From an uncultured Brevibacillus sp. (lineage in GTDB: Bacteria > Bacillota > Bacilli > Brevibacillales > Brevibacillaceae): a stretch of DNA of 64,000 bases. Positions 1-8,411 of the stretch are shown piece by piece. Below the pieces are notes generated by a model, which worked only from the letters and a program-made list of their open reading frames with translations, was not told the origin of the DNA and did no database searches. How positions within the stretch are numbered: the first letter of the stretch is position 1; each line of letters opens with the position of its first letter. Both the position numbers and the translations under genes were made by a program. Location: assembly GCF_947502445.1 (NCBI RefSeq), contig NZ_CANMZW010000008.1, positions 62,001 to 126,000 of the forward strand. Reading direction: 5' to 3'.

Positions 1-644
1 CCGCAAAACAAGATTTGACCCTTATTGATGATTGCCACCCGATCACACAGCTTTTCTGCTACCTCCAGGACATGCGTTGAAAAAAACACCGTACGCCCGC
101 TATCCGCATGCTCACGCATCATTTCCTTTAGCGTATACGAAGATTTCGGGTCCAGTCCGGTGAGCGGCTCATCCAAAATCCAAACCTCCGGATGGTGCAC
201 CAATACGCCCATAATCATGATCTTTTGGCGCATACCGTGCGAGTAGCTTTGGATCGTGTCTCCAAGGGCATTCGTCATATCAAAACGCTGTGCCAGCTGC
301 AGGATTCGTTCATTTCGAACCTTTTGCGGCACCTCGTAAATATCTGCCATGAAGCTGACATACTCCAGGCCCTTTAGTCGCAGGAACATATCAGGACTAT
401 CAGGCACATAGCCAAATTGACGCTTCGCCGCAAGTGTTTCTGTGGCGATATCTTTGCCATTGATTTTGATCTGTCCCGCATTCGGGCGAATAATGCCAGT
501 AATCATTTTGATTGTAGTCGTCTTTCCTGCACCATTCGGACCGAGAAAGCCAAAAATCTCGCCCTTTGGAATCGTAAGACTCACGTTATCGACGGCTTTG
601 ATCGTGTTGTTGTAGCTTTTGGTCACACCAGTAAGTTCTATCAT
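1..644 (-). CDS. ABC transporter ATP-binding protein, 3' end cut by window
   Basis: Cytoplasmic ATPase subunit of an ABC-2 type exporter; it would drive a membrane permease encoded beyond the left edge. Reading right to left the protein starts MIELTGVTKSYNN and shows a Walker A (GPNGAGKTT, about residues 36-44), the signature SYSHGMRQK (SGGxxQ position), Walker B (VWILDEPLTGLDP) and the switch His (FFSTHV). The start is ATG at 644 with AGGAGGGG just upstream. At least 214 residues are present and the C-terminus is missing. The family is certain; the substrate is unknown. Confidence 0.93.
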   Translation of the reverse strand, partial: MIELTGVTKSYNNTIKAVDNVSLTIPKGEIFGFLGPNGAGKTTTIKMITGIIRPNAGQIKINGKDIATETLAAKRQFGYVPDSPDMFLRLKGLEYVSFMADIYEVPQKVRNERILQLAQRFDMTNALGDTIQSYSHGMRQKIMIMGVLVHHPEVWILDEPLTGLDPKSSYTLKEMMREHADSGRTVFFSTHVLEVAEKLCDRVAIINKGQILFC

Positions 645-737
645 CCCTGCCCCTCCTGTTGCCTATTTTCCAGCCAATCCCATACACTTTTAATACGTGC
701 TGCTCCCGCAAAAAGTTGCGTCTGACCCAAAAAGAAA

Positions 738-768
738 GAAAAAAGCCGCTGGAAATCAACGGCTTTTT
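738..768 (-). terminator. Rho-independent terminator after 780-1196 gene
   Basis: Arms AAAAAGCCG (740-748) and CGGCTTTTT (760-768) enclose an 11-nt loop. Both arms give a T-run, so it can act in either direction. It lies directly downstream of the minus-strand gene ending at 780. Confidence 0.8.
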
Positions 769-779
769 GGCGTGTTGTA

Positions 780-1196
780 TTAATTTTGTGGGACGTAGCT
801 ACCATCGCGCAGCATAGTCAGCTCGCCCATGATAAATGCCATATCTTCAGACTCTTCCATTTTACCTGATTCTTCCAGAGCCTCAAGACGACGCAAAAGA
901 ATGTTGGCAAAATCCTCAATGTGTACGGGACGGCCTTCCAGATCAGCGTCATCCAGTACGTCATAACCGGTCAAGGCTTCTAAATGGGTCACGATACGGA
1001 AACCGCCGATCTCGCCCAAAAATTCTTGCTGATTCACTTTTGATTTTTCCAACTTTTGCAGCATGGACAGAACATCATTCGCTACCACACTTGGAAAAGC
1101 TACTTGATAAAAGTTACGGTTTTTTGCTTCTACTGTCTTAATAATCAACACATCGATGCCGTCTAGCTTTTTCGCTTTTTTTCCAAATCCAAACAT
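780..1196 (-). CDS. Uncharacterised 138-aa cytoplasmic protein
   Basis: I do not recognise a family. The protein begins MFGFGKKAKKLDG, has no signal peptide or membrane segment, and is acidic in its C-terminal half (EALEESGKMEESEDMAF). It is predicted to be a small soluble alpha/beta protein. ATG at 1196 is preceded by GAGGTGG at normal distance, and a terminator follows the stop, so it looks like a single-gene transcript. It is divergent from the lipoprotein gene at 1398. Confidence 0.75.
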   Translation of the reverse strand: MFGFGKKAKKLDGIDVLIIKTVEAKNRNFYQVAFPSVVANDVLSMLQKLEKSKVNQQEFLGEIGGFRIVTHLEALTGYDVLDDADLEGRPVHIEDFANILLRRLEALEESGKMEESEDMAFIMGELTMLRDGSYVPQN

Positions 1197-1397
1197 TTAT
1201 TTTTCCACCTCAATTGTTCGATCTGCATAACTCTCTCCATGATAGACATAATTGAGAACCGACACAACCCCCATCCTGTTTCCTTTTTGCTAGAATCGGT
1301 GGCCAGATTGCGACAGGGAAATATTTACATGGCTATTTGTCCCCTCGCCCACACACGCTAACGAGAAACGGCTGTGTCCAAAAGAGGCGGTGCAAAC

Positions 1398-2018
1398 ATG
1401 TTCAAATGGAAAAAGTGGATATTCCTTCTAACCCTAGCTTTGCTCGTGACGGGTTGTAATTCGCCCTCGAACGAGGAGAAAGCTAAGGAAAAAGAAAAGG
1501 CAAAAGCGCAGAGCAAGCCTCCAAAGCAAACTGCCCTGCAGAAGCTTGGAGATAACAAAATGGAGGTCGTGCTGTTTTTAAATCGTGCCGAGCATGTGCT
1601 GGAGGAAGTGTATTATTCCGCACTGGAAAATGCCAAAGGAAAAACCGTTCATGAGGATAGTCTGACCTATCGCGAATTACCCAAACGATTTGACAGCAAG
1701 GATAAAATCGTTGGCTACTTCTCCCGCTTCTGGAGCAAACCGCTTGCCGAAGCCTTATACGACAATATGTCTACCAAGCTGGTAAAAGATAACGTATATG
1801 TTTCACTGCCAAATATGGACTATCCCGCCATGATTTCGGTCCGAAACACAAATGTGCAAAAGCAAAATGGCGATTTAAACGTGACCGTAGAAAATGCAGC
1901 TGATGCTTCCGTAGTCGCAGACCGTACGATTCGCTACCACCTCGTGCGCGATAAAAAAACGAAACGCTATGAGATTAAATCGCGGAATGGGACATACGGC
2001 AGCGAAAATTTTCAATAA
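1398..2018 (+). CDS. Lipoprotein, IseA-like (possible DL-endopeptidase inhibitor family)
   Basis: 206-aa exported lipoprotein. The N-terminus MFKWKKW is followed by a hydrophobic stretch and the lipobox LVTGC (Cys about residue 20), then a Lys/Glu-rich linker and a globular domain. The stretch DSLTYRELPKRFDSKDKIVGYF followed by YVSLPN resembles the Bacillus IseA/YoeB fold that inhibits cell-wall DL-endopeptidases; that link is by eye and tentative. I chose ATG at 1398 because AGAGGCGG lies 7 nt upstream; a GTG at 1374 in frame has no ribosome binding site. It is transcribed toward the proBAC leader but ends before that promoter. Confidence 0.75.
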   Translation: MFKWKKWIFLLTLALLVTGCNSPSNEEKAKEKEKAKAQSKPPKQTALQKLGDNKMEVVLFLNRAEHVLEEVYYSALENAKGKTVHEDSLTYRELPKRFDSKDKIVGYFSRFWSKPLAEALYDNMSTKLVKDNVYVSLPNMDYPAMISVRNTNVQKQNGDLNVTVENAADASVVADRTIRYHLVRDKKTKRYEIKSRNGTYGSENFQ

Positions 2019-2023
2019 ATCTC

Positions 2024-2055
2024 TTGACATTTCGTGAGGGACCAGCGAATAATAT
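2024..2055 (+). promoter_or_regulatory. Probable sigma-A promoter of the proBAC leader
   Basis: A perfect -35 TTGACA sits at 2024-2029. The -10 is either GAATAA at 2047 (17-nt spacer) or TAATAT at 2050-2055 (20-nt spacer). It is immediately upstream of the T-box leader, so it is the natural promoter for the proline operon. Confidence 0.6.
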
Positions 2056-2074
2056 TGAATTAATAAGCACATAG

Positions 2075-2298
2075 TGATCGGCAATGACGGGGAACAGTAA
2101 AACTGCCCTTCAGGCTCAGAGAGCGAAATCCACCGGCTGAAAGGTTTCGCCCTTGAATCAGTTTGAACCCACCCCAGAGCATCCAGGGAAGACCTGGACA
2201 GGTTTCTTTCACCTGTTATCAAAGAAAGAGAGCCGGACGTCTTTTGTACCCTACCAGGTCACTGACGTCAAATAAGGTGGTACCGCGGAGGTCATCAT
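2075..2298 (+). promoter_or_regulatory. T-box leader (proline-tRNA sensing) of proBAC
   Basis: A T-box riboswitch that reads uncharged tRNA. The canonical T-box core TGGTACCGCGG lies at 2278-2288, preceded by AAGG, and an AGAGAG Stem I element lies near 2119. In the specifier-loop context GAA-NNN-ACC the codon is CCC (2168-2170), a proline codon, which fits the downstream proBAC genes. When tRNA-Pro is uncharged, pairing at the T-box should favour the antiterminator over the terminator at 2299. The class is certain; the exact specifier codon is read from alignment by eye. Confidence 0.93.
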
Positions 2299-2337
2299 GC
2301 CCTTTCGTCCTTATCAAAGAGACGAAAGGGCTTTTTT
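2299..2337 (+). terminator. T-box regulated intrinsic terminator
   Basis: Perfect 11-bp stem: GCCCTTTCGTC (2299-2309) with GACGAAAGGGC (2321-2331), followed by six T. It is the OFF-state structure of the proBAC leader. Confidence 0.92.
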
Positions 2338-2387
2338 GCGTTTTTTTGAATACGCACGATTATTGTCTGGAAACAGGAGGTTCGGTC

Positions 2388-3488
2388 ATGAAGAAAGGTA
2401 AAATGCGGTTGGTTGTAAAAGTTGGCAGCAGTTCTCTGGCAGCGCCCAGCGGTGGTGTCGACCCAGCCAAGATGTCGCTGCTCGTCTCAGCTGTCAGTCA
2501 GCTGCGGGAAGCAGGTCATCAGGTTGTGCTGGTTTCCTCGGGAGCAGTCGCGAGCGGCTATCAAAGTCTGGGGTATAAACAGCGACCGCGTACGCTGGCT
2601 GCCAAGCAAGCTGCCGCTGCGATCGGACAAAGCTTGCTAATGCAAACCTACACGCAGCTGTTTTCCGCACACCGTTTCAGTGTCGCACAAATTCTTTTGA
2701 CACGTGGTGACTTTTCCAACCGGGAGCGTTATCAGCATGCCTTTCAAACCTTGTCCCTCCTGTTGGATAAAAATATTTTGCCAATCATCAATGAAAACGA
2801 CACGGTCTCAGTAGCAGAGCTTACCTTTGGCGATAATGACATGCTCGGTGCACTCGTAGCAGGCTTGGTACATGCAGACCTTTACTTAATTCTAACGGAT
2901 ACGAATGGTCTGTACGATAAAGACCCGCGAAATCATCCTGATGCCAAGCGCATTTCATGGCTTTCTGAAGTAACGGAGGAAATAGAAGCGCTCGCTGGAG
3001 GAGCATCACAGCTTGGTACCGGAGGCATGCGCTCCAAGCTGATCGCCGCGAAGACGGCACAAGGTCTTGGGATACCGAGCTTTATCGGAAAATTGGATCA
3101 ACCCTCTGACTTGCTCGATATTTTACATGGCAGCGGCAACGGTACGTATGTCAGCTATCAGCCTGAGGCTCCCGCTTCGAGTGGGGTCCCGACCCGCAAG
3201 CAATGGATCGCTCTCCACTCACCAATTCGCGGCTCCATCTCGATCGACAGCGGTGCGGCTGAAGCCATTCTCGAAAAGCGCCGCAGCCTCCTGCTCGCTG
3301 GAGTGCGCGGGGTCGACGGTACTTTCGCTCCTGGGGAAGTCATCGAGGTTTATTGTGACGGAGCATTGATCGGACGCGGTGTCAGCAGATACGATGCTGC
3401 TGATTTAGCAGACCTTCTCTCACCTGCAGGGGCAGCGCGACGCAGCGGTACCGTAATCCATCGCGATCACTGGACACAGATCACATAG
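2388..3488 (+). CDS. proB: Glutamate 5-kinase
   Basis: Cytoplasmic enzyme of the first proline step: it phosphorylates L-glutamate to gamma-glutamyl phosphate with ATP. 366 aa. An amino-acid kinase domain (about 1-265) begins RLVVKVGSSSL and contains SSGAVASG, INENDTVS, FGDND and GTGGMRSK. A PUA domain fills the C-terminus (about 280-366), as in full-length bacterial ProB. ATG at 2388 is chosen because AGGAGG lies 7 nt upstream; an upstream extension runs through the T-box and is not credible. First gene of the proBAC operon under T-box control, with a 62-nt gap to proA. Confidence 0.97.
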   Translation: MKKGKMRLVVKVGSSSLAAPSGGVDPAKMSLLVSAVSQLREAGHQVVLVSSGAVASGYQSLGYKQRPRTLAAKQAAAAIGQSLLMQTYTQLFSAHRFSVAQILLTRGDFSNRERYQHAFQTLSLLLDKNILPIINENDTVSVAELTFGDNDMLGALVAGLVHADLYLILTDTNGLYDKDPRNHPDAKRISWLSEVTEEIEALAGGASQLGTGGMRSKLIAAKTAQGLGIPSFIGKLDQPSDLLDILHGSGNGTYVSYQPEAPASSGVPTRKQWIALHSPIRGSISIDSGAAEAILEKRRSLLLAGVRGVDGTFAPGEVIEVYCDGALIGRGVSRYDAADLADLLSPAGAARRSGTVIHRDHWTQIT

Positions 3489-3550
3489 ACAGGCGCTTCA
3501 CTACGTAACGGTTTAAACGAAATAGAAAAAATAGAGGAGCTGGGGAGATC

Positions 3551-4819
3551 ATGGAAAGCTTGAAGGAAAAAGTGCTGGAACAAATTGCATTGGCAAAGCA
3601 GGCGTCACGCCAAATGGCCTTGCTAAGTCGGGCTGAAAAGGATAAAGCGCTAGCAGCTATCGGGGAGCAGCTACAGGCAGATTCAGACGTCATTTTGGCT
3701 GCAAATGAGCAGGATTTGGCCAAAGCTGAGGCAGATGGTCAGCCTGCTTCCTATCTGGATCGACTGCGACTGACACCTGACCGCATTCGCGATTTGGTCG
3801 ATGGTTTGCAGCAGCTTATTTCTCTTGAGGACCCTGTTGGACAAAGCATGGATCAATGGATGCGACCAAACGGATTGGTTATCGAACAAGTACGTGTCCC
3901 GCTCGGCGTCATCGGCATGGTGTATGAAGCCCGTCCCAACGTGACGATCGACGCTGCTGCCATCGCCCTGAAAACAGGCAATGCGATTGTACTTCGTGGA
4001 AGCCATAGCGCGGTTTCAAGCAATCTGGCGCTGGTCAGCAGCATCCGGGCTGGTCTTTTGCGTGTAGGCATTTCTTCTGAGGCGGTCCAGTATCTTCCCT
4101 TTGCAGAGCATGCCTCCGTCGATATTTTATGTACAGCAAATGGTCTCATTGATGTCATCATTCCCCGCGGTGGTGCGGGCCTGATTAATCGAGTCCTGGA
4201 GATATCGAGCGTACCTGTTTTGGAAACGGGCGTTGGCAATTGCCACATTTTCATCGACCAGACAGCTTCCTACGAGATGGCTCATGCAATCGTCATCAAT
4301 GCCAAAACGAGTCGTCCTGCGGTATGCAACGCTGCTGAGACACTGCTTTTGCATCGTGAATGGCCATTTGCTCATCAAGCCGATCTGCTCAAACAGTTGA
4401 TCGAAGCAGGTGTAGAAGTCAGAGCATGCGCACAAACAAAGGCACTACACACCAAGCTTAGTGCCCAACTGAAGCCAGCCTGCGAATCTGACTGGGATGC
4501 TGAGTTCTCCGATCTGATCCTGGCTGTTCGCACTGTCGATACTTTGGCAGATGCCATCCAGCATATTGCCAAGCATAGCACGGGTCATTCTGAAGCCATT
4601 ATCACCGAAGACGATGACGCTGCTCGCCGCTTCCTGACTACGGTCGATTCGACTACGGTTTATCACAATGCATCTACTCGCTTCACGGACGGGGGCGAAT
4701 TCGGTTTTGGTGCCGAAATCGGCATCAGCACACAAAAGCTTCATGCACGCGGTCCAATGGGCTTGCCTGCTCTGACTTCCTATAAATATGTCGTCCGTGG
4801 AACCGGGCAAATCCGATAG
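3551..4819 (+). CDS. proA: Gamma-glutamyl phosphate reductase
   Basis: NADPH-dependent reductase that turns gamma-glutamyl phosphate into glutamate semialdehyde, the second proline step. 422 aa, the normal length. Aldehyde-dehydrogenase superfamily fold. The catalytic Cys is residue 259 in SRPAVCNAAET; GVIGMVYEARPNVT and the C-terminal GEFGFGAEIGIST are ProA signatures. GAGGAG precedes the ATG. It sits between proB and proC, so the T-box should control all three. Confidence 0.97.
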   Translation: MESLKEKVLEQIALAKQASRQMALLSRAEKDKALAAIGEQLQADSDVILAANEQDLAKAEADGQPASYLDRLRLTPDRIRDLVDGLQQLISLEDPVGQSMDQWMRPNGLVIEQVRVPLGVIGMVYEARPNVTIDAAAIALKTGNAIVLRGSHSAVSSNLALVSSIRAGLLRVGISSEAVQYLPFAEHASVDILCTANGLIDVIIPRGGAGLINRVLEISSVPVLETGVGNCHIFIDQTASYEMAHAIVINAKTSRPAVCNAAETLLLHREWPFAHQADLLKQLIEAGVEVRACAQTKALHTKLSAQLKPACESDWDAEFSDLILAVRTVDTLADAIQHIAKHSTGHSEAIITEDDDAARRFLTTVDSTTVYHNASTRFTDGGEFGFGAEIGISTQKLHARGPMGLPALTSYKYVVRGTGQIR

Positions 4820-4839
4820 TCCAAAAGGAGGGAACACCA

Positions 4840-5682
4840 ATGAACAAACAAGACAGACTGTGCATAGAAGGACGGATTGGATTTCTCGGCGCTGGCTCCA
4901 TCGTGGAAGCCATGCTGTCCGGCATTCTCAAAAAAGGACTACTCTCTCCAGACCGGCTTCTCGTCTCCAATCGCAATAATCGGGAGCGGCTGGAGCAGCT
5001 GGCTGATTGCTACGGTGTGAGGTTTACTCAGGATAAGCTCGAGGTGGCTCGTTCTTCTGACATTTTGATTTTGGCGATCAAGCCAAAGGATGCAGCAGAA
5101 GCGCTCCGAGAGCTGCGTGGCGTCATTCACGCTGGTCAGCTAATCATCTCTGTTGTGGCCGGCGTCTCCACCACTCTTATCGGCGAATGGCTCGGTGTAA
5201 ATTGTCCGATCGTTCGTACGATGCCAAATACATCCTCCGCTGTGGGACTTTCCGCTACAGGGCTTGCGGCAAATTCCTTTGTGACAGGCGAACAGCTCCA
5301 GCTGGCCATTCGCCTCTTTGAAGCAATCGGCACGGTTTATCAGGTAGCTGAGGAGGAGCTTGATATTATTACCGGGCTTTCCGGAAGCGGCCCTGCCTAT
5401 ATTTATTATCTGGTAGAAGCGATGATGGCAGCCGGTGCGACAGCTGGCCTGGATCGGGAAATGGCGCGACAGCTGACACTGCAAACTGTCATCGGTGCGG
5501 CTCACATGCTACTCGATACCCGCGCTGAGCCAGCGATTTTACGCCAGCAAGTAACCAGTCCAGGCGGAACGACTCAAGCCGGGCTTGAGGTTCTGGAAGC
5601 CTATCAATTCCAGCAGGGAGTCACTGCAGCCATTTTGCGGGCAACCGAACGCTCACGGGAAATGGGCGAACAATACCACTAG
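4840..5682 (+). CDS. proC: Pyrroline-5-carboxylate reductase
   Basis: Final proline step: NAD(P)H reduction of pyrroline-5-carboxylate to L-proline. 280 aa. N-terminal Rossmann motif GFLGAGSIVEAML, the central RTMPNTSS motif, and the C-terminal dimer/active-site motif GLSGSGPAYIYYLVEAM followed by QVTSPGGTTQAGL. AAAGGAGGG lies upstream of ATG 4840, 20 nt after proA. A complete glutamate-to-proline route is therefore encoded by one transcript. Confidence 0.97.
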   Translation: MNKQDRLCIEGRIGFLGAGSIVEAMLSGILKKGLLSPDRLLVSNRNNRERLEQLADCYGVRFTQDKLEVARSSDILILAIKPKDAAEALRELRGVIHAGQLIISVVAGVSTTLIGEWLGVNCPIVRTMPNTSSAVGLSATGLAANSFVTGEQLQLAIRLFEAIGTVYQVAEEELDIITGLSGSGPAYIYYLVEAMMAAGATAGLDREMARQLTLQTVIGAAHMLLDTRAEPAILRQQVTSPGGTTQAGLEVLEAYQFQQGVTAAILRATERSREMGEQYH

Positions 5683-5706
5683 CTTTTTCCCCTTCTCCCT
5701 CTCGTG

Positions 5707-5712
5707 TATAAT
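5707..5712 (+). promoter_or_regulatory. -10 element (TATAAT) for the 5742 gene
   Basis: A consensus TATAAT lies 30 nt upstream of ATG 5742. No good -35 is seen 17 nt upstream (T-rich). It suggests the next gene can be transcribed apart from proBAC. Confidence 0.5.
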
Positions 5713-5741
5713 AAAGGGAAAAACACAGAAGGGAGGTTGCC

Positions 5742-6575
5742 ATGGAAATCTACGCCTTGTACGGAACGAGTGGAACTGGAAAAAGCTCAAGCGCGCTTGA
5801 GCTGGCTTATCGCATGAACATCGATGCCATTATTGATGACGGCATTCTCATATACGAAGGGCGTAAAATAGCCGGTACCTCCGCCAAGTATGAAAAGACG
5901 AAAATTCAGGCAGTCAAACGCGCCATTTTTCACTATAAGGAGCATGCTGCAGAAATAAAACAAAGTCTTGAGCAGATTCAACCCGCACGACTGCTCATCT
6001 TGGGAACATCGATGAGGATGATTGAACGAATTGTGGAAGCACTACAGCTTCCCAATTCGGTTGAATATATTCCGATTGAGTCAATCAAGCCACAGCAAGA
6101 AATCGAAGCGGCACAATACGTTCGTCAAACGATGGGAAGACACGTCATCCCGATCCCACGCGTAGAGGTGGAAAAAGACTTTTTACAGCGTCTGATTGCT
6201 TCTGCACAGCAGATTTTCAGCTCAAAAAAAGAAGTCATTGGCGAATCAACGGTGGTTCACCCGCCATTTTCCGGGGGACGTATTCAAATCCATCCACAAG
6301 TGCTGCGGAAAATTGTGCTGGCCACTTGCAATAGCTTTGCCGAGGTAGGACAAGTGATCAAAACCGTTTTTACATTTGACGATCTGCCTCGACTTCAAAT
6401 CACACTAGGACTAAAGCTGCCCTATGGAAGCGATATCCACACACTCGTGCAGGAAATTCAGCAGGCTGTGCACAAAGAAACCAGCTATTGTCTGAACATC
6501 GCTCCGGCCAGCATTGATATTCAAGTGGCTGCTTTGGAGATAACGACTACCACGGAGCCCACAACGACCAAGTAG
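5742..6575 (+). CDS. P-loop NTPase fused to a C-terminal Asp23-like domain
   Basis: 277-aa soluble protein of unknown role. The N-terminus has a clear Walker A, GTSGTGKSS (about residues 8-16), followed by IDDGILIYEGRKIAGTSAK; a possible Walker B-like strand is RLLILGTS. From about residue 180 the sequence changes to an Asp23/Gls24 (YloU-like) pattern: IHPQVLRKIVLATC, LQITLGLKLPYGSDI, VQEIQQAV and IDIQVAALEI. Asp23-like domains are usually small stand-alone envelope or stress proteins, so an ATP-binding partner in the same chain is unusual. It has its own -10 and a terminator. Confidence 0.8.
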   Translation: MEIYALYGTSGTGKSSSALELAYRMNIDAIIDDGILIYEGRKIAGTSAKYEKTKIQAVKRAIFHYKEHAAEIKQSLEQIQPARLLILGTSMRMIERIVEALQLPNSVEYIPIESIKPQQEIEAAQYVRQTMGRHVIPIPRVEVEKDFLQRLIASAQQIFSSKKEVIGESTVVHPPFSGGRIQIHPQVLRKIVLATCNSFAEVGQVIKTVFTFDDLPRLQITLGLKLPYGSDIHTLVQEIQQAVHKETSYCLNIAPASIDIQVAALEITTTTEPTTTK

Positions 6576-6586
6576 AAACGAATGCT

Positions 6587-6617
6587 ACCGGCTGACGAAT
6601 CAGCCGGTTCTTTTTTT
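6587..6617 (+). terminator. Intrinsic terminator after the 5742 gene
   Basis: Perfect stem ACCGGCTGA (6587-6595) and TCAGCCGGT (6600-6608), 4-nt loop, then TCTTTTTTT. Confidence 0.92.
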
Positions 6618-6694
6618 GCCTGTTTTCCACCAAGGATATTTCATGGTCGGTTGCTCATCCTATAAGTTGTATCCCAACTGAAAGGAGCAATACG

Positions 6695-7006
6695 ATGCCA
6701 TCCCTTATGTCTTCCGCACCTTTCTCGCAAGCACCGATTCCAGAGCCACCACAAGTCATTACATCGAAGGATTTGAGCTACCTCAAGGACGCCTTGTCCT
6801 GGGAGCTACTTGCATTTAAAAAGCTGCATGCATTTGCCCAGCAGGCAACTGACCCACAGGTTAAGCAGGCTTTAGAAAAAGCCGGGCAAATGCATCAGCA
6901 GCACTACCAAAAGCTGCTCACTCACCTGCAAAACAACAATACAGCCGTTATGTCCACTCTTCCGCAGACGCAGTCCCAGCAACAGCAGCAACCACAGATG
7001 CAGTAG
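6695..7006 (+). CDS. CotF-like spore coat family protein (1)
   Basis: 103 aa. A helical core (SKDLSYLKDALSWELLAFKKLHAFAQQATDPQVKQALEKAG) matches the ferritin-like helical pattern of the CotF/YhcQ coat family, then MHQQHYQKLLTHL and a Gln-rich tail. It probably belongs to the spore surface or the forespore. AAAGGAG precedes ATG 6695. It is 14 nt upstream of a second CotF-like gene, so the two form an operon. No clear sigma-G or sigma-K promoter was found by eye. Confidence 0.75.
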   Translation: MPSLMSSAPFSQAPIPEPPQVITSKDLSYLKDALSWELLAFKKLHAFAQQATDPQVKQALEKAGQMHQQHYQKLLTHLQNNNTAVMSTLPQTQSQQQQQPQMQ

Positions 7007-7020
7007 GGGAGGAAATCCGG

Positions 7021-7353
7021 ATGCCAAATCAAAATCAAATCGCAAACCCGCAAACAGGACAGCTGCCACAGGTTAAAGGTCCGCAGATGAACGATCGGGA
7101 CTATCTTAATGATTGCTTGGCGACCTGCAAGCTATTGACAGACAACTTCAACATCGCTGTGCGTGAAGCGAGCCACCAACAGCTGCATGCCGATATGATG
7201 CAGATTTTGAATGAAACGCATCAAGGCGCACGCGAAGCCTATAACCTCATGTTCCAAAAAGGCTGGTACAAACTGGAGGCGGCTGAGCAGCAACAGCTGC
7301 AGCAAGCTTATCAGCAATTCAGTGGTTACTCGACTCAGTTTCCGTATCATTGA
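7021..7353 (+). CDS. CotF-like spore coat family protein (2)
   Basis: 110 aa. After a polar N-terminus, MNDRDYLNDCLATCKLLTDNFN followed by HQGAREAYNLMFQKGWYKLE is typical of the CotF family of spore-coat proteins. The C-terminus is Gln/Tyr-rich (QQAYQQFSGYSTQF). ATG 7021 has GGGGAGG upstream. It shares an operon with the preceding paralogue-like gene and is followed by a bidirectional terminator. Confidence 0.85.
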   Translation: MPNQNQIANPQTGQLPQVKGPQMNDRDYLNDCLATCKLLTDNFNIAVREASHQQLHADMMQILNETHQGAREAYNLMFQKGWYKLEAAEQQQLQQAYQQFSGYSTQFPYH

Positions 7354-7368
7354 TTAGGGCACACAGAA

Positions 7369-7396
7369 AAAGGGCTTCCCGATTGGGTTGCCCTTT
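7369..7396. terminator. Bidirectional terminator between convergent genes
   Basis: AAAGGGC (7369-7375) pairs with GCCCTTT (7390-7396). The T-run is better on the minus strand, serving the deacylase gene, but it also closes the CotF-like operon. Confidence 0.75.
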
Positions 7397-7407
7397 CATT
7401 TTCGCAC

Positions 7408-7890
7408 TTATTCAAACTTGGCAATATCCGCAAACTGCGCTTTAGTCGCCTGAATCAGATTCTCCGGTGTCGTTTCGATTTGTACCCCGACGCTTCCCCC
7501 ACTGACAATGATGGTGTCCAGTGCTCTGGCGGTTTCATCTATGCGTGTCGGAAACAGCTTCTTCATGCCAATCGGGGAGCAGCCACCACGGATATATCCG
7601 GTCACTGTTGTGATGTCTTTTACCGGAATCATTTCGATTTTCTTTTCACCGACCGCTGTTGCCGCTTTCTTCAGGTCAAGCTCTGCCTCCACCGGGATGA
7701 CAAACACATAATAGCCTTTGCTTGTTCCTTGGGCAACCAAGGTTTTATAGACGACGTGCTCTTCTCTCCCGATCTTATGGGCGACTGAGACGCCATCGAT
7801 TTTTCCGTCATCTGTGCTATAGGTCAGCATCGTGTATGCTATTTTTTCTTTTTCCAAAATGCGCATCGCATTGGTTTTTGTCTGTTTCAT
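7408..7890 (-). CDS. YbaK/EbsC-family Cys-tRNA(Pro) deacylase
   Basis: 160-aa cytoplasmic trans-editing enzyme that hydrolyses Cys mis-attached to tRNA-Pro. Family features: KTNAMRILEKEKIAY start, VYKTLVAQG with the conserved Lys, VIPVEAELDLKKAA, GYIRGGCSPIG and SGGSVGVQIE. I chose ATG at 7890 because AAGGAG lies 9-10 nt upstream on the minus strand; an 11-residue extension to 7923 lacks a ribosome binding site. It is a stand-alone gene. Confidence 0.93.
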   Translation of the reverse strand: MKQTKTNAMRILEKEKIAYTMLTYSTDDGKIDGVSVAHKIGREEHVVYKTLVAQGTSKGYYVFVIPVEAELDLKKAATAVGEKKIEMIPVKDITTVTGYIRGGCSPIGMKKLFPTRIDETARALDTIIVSGGSVGVQIETTPENLIQATKAQFADIAKFE

Positions 7891-7949
7891 TCTCCGCTCC
7901 TTGGTCTTTGGGTTGCGTATCAACAGCTTGTATAACTGCTCTTCTCTCG

Positions 7950-8280
7950 CTATTTCTGCCAGTCAGCTTTGTAAAGCTTGTAAGAATGATACGCTTCCTC
8001 CTTGATTATGATGTCATTTACGAAAACAAAGCCGCATTTTTGAATGACCCGGTTTGAGGAAATATTGCGATGCATCGCTACTGCGCTAAGCTCCAACAGT
8101 TTCGTAGTTGGTCAACCAATTCAATCGCTGCTCTTTGGATACGCTCCATTCTGGTAAATACTCGATGATATGCGGCTGTTGTGTAAGGCTGTAGATGGCA
8201 TCAACATCTTCAACCAAAAACTCGCGCAGTATGACATCCTTGCATTTGATTGTCAAAATACTTTGGGCATTTGTACTCAT
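7950..8280 (-). pseudogene. GNAT acetyltransferase with internal deletion
   Basis: The N-terminal half of a RimJ/RimL-type GNAT is intact (VILREFLVEDVDAIYSLTQ, EYLPEWSVSKEQRLNWLTNYE) but ends at a stop near 8086. A second frame resumes at once with LELSAVAMHRNISSNRVIQ and KCGFVFVNDI, which is a GNAT C-terminus, ending with TAG at 7950. The middle, including the acetyl-CoA loop (R/QxxGxG/A), is absent: roughly 65-70 residues missing by comparison with the family. ATG at 8280 has AAGGAG 8 nt upstream, so the start signals survive. It is a broken gene, not a short functional one. Confidence 0.85.
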
Positions 8281-8411
8281 GCTCATTCTCCTTATCCTTC
8301 TTGCTGTATTGAAGCGGGTGTGACTCTCCAAAACGGTCAGAATAATGAGTATAATTTTACCATAAGCACCAGTACCTGAGGAATCTATCACAGAAAGAGT
8401 GAACGCACATT

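Noticed and set aside
2163..2387. Upstream extension of ProB through the leader
   Set aside because: It would translate the T-box and its terminator; ATG 2388 has a perfect ribosome binding site.
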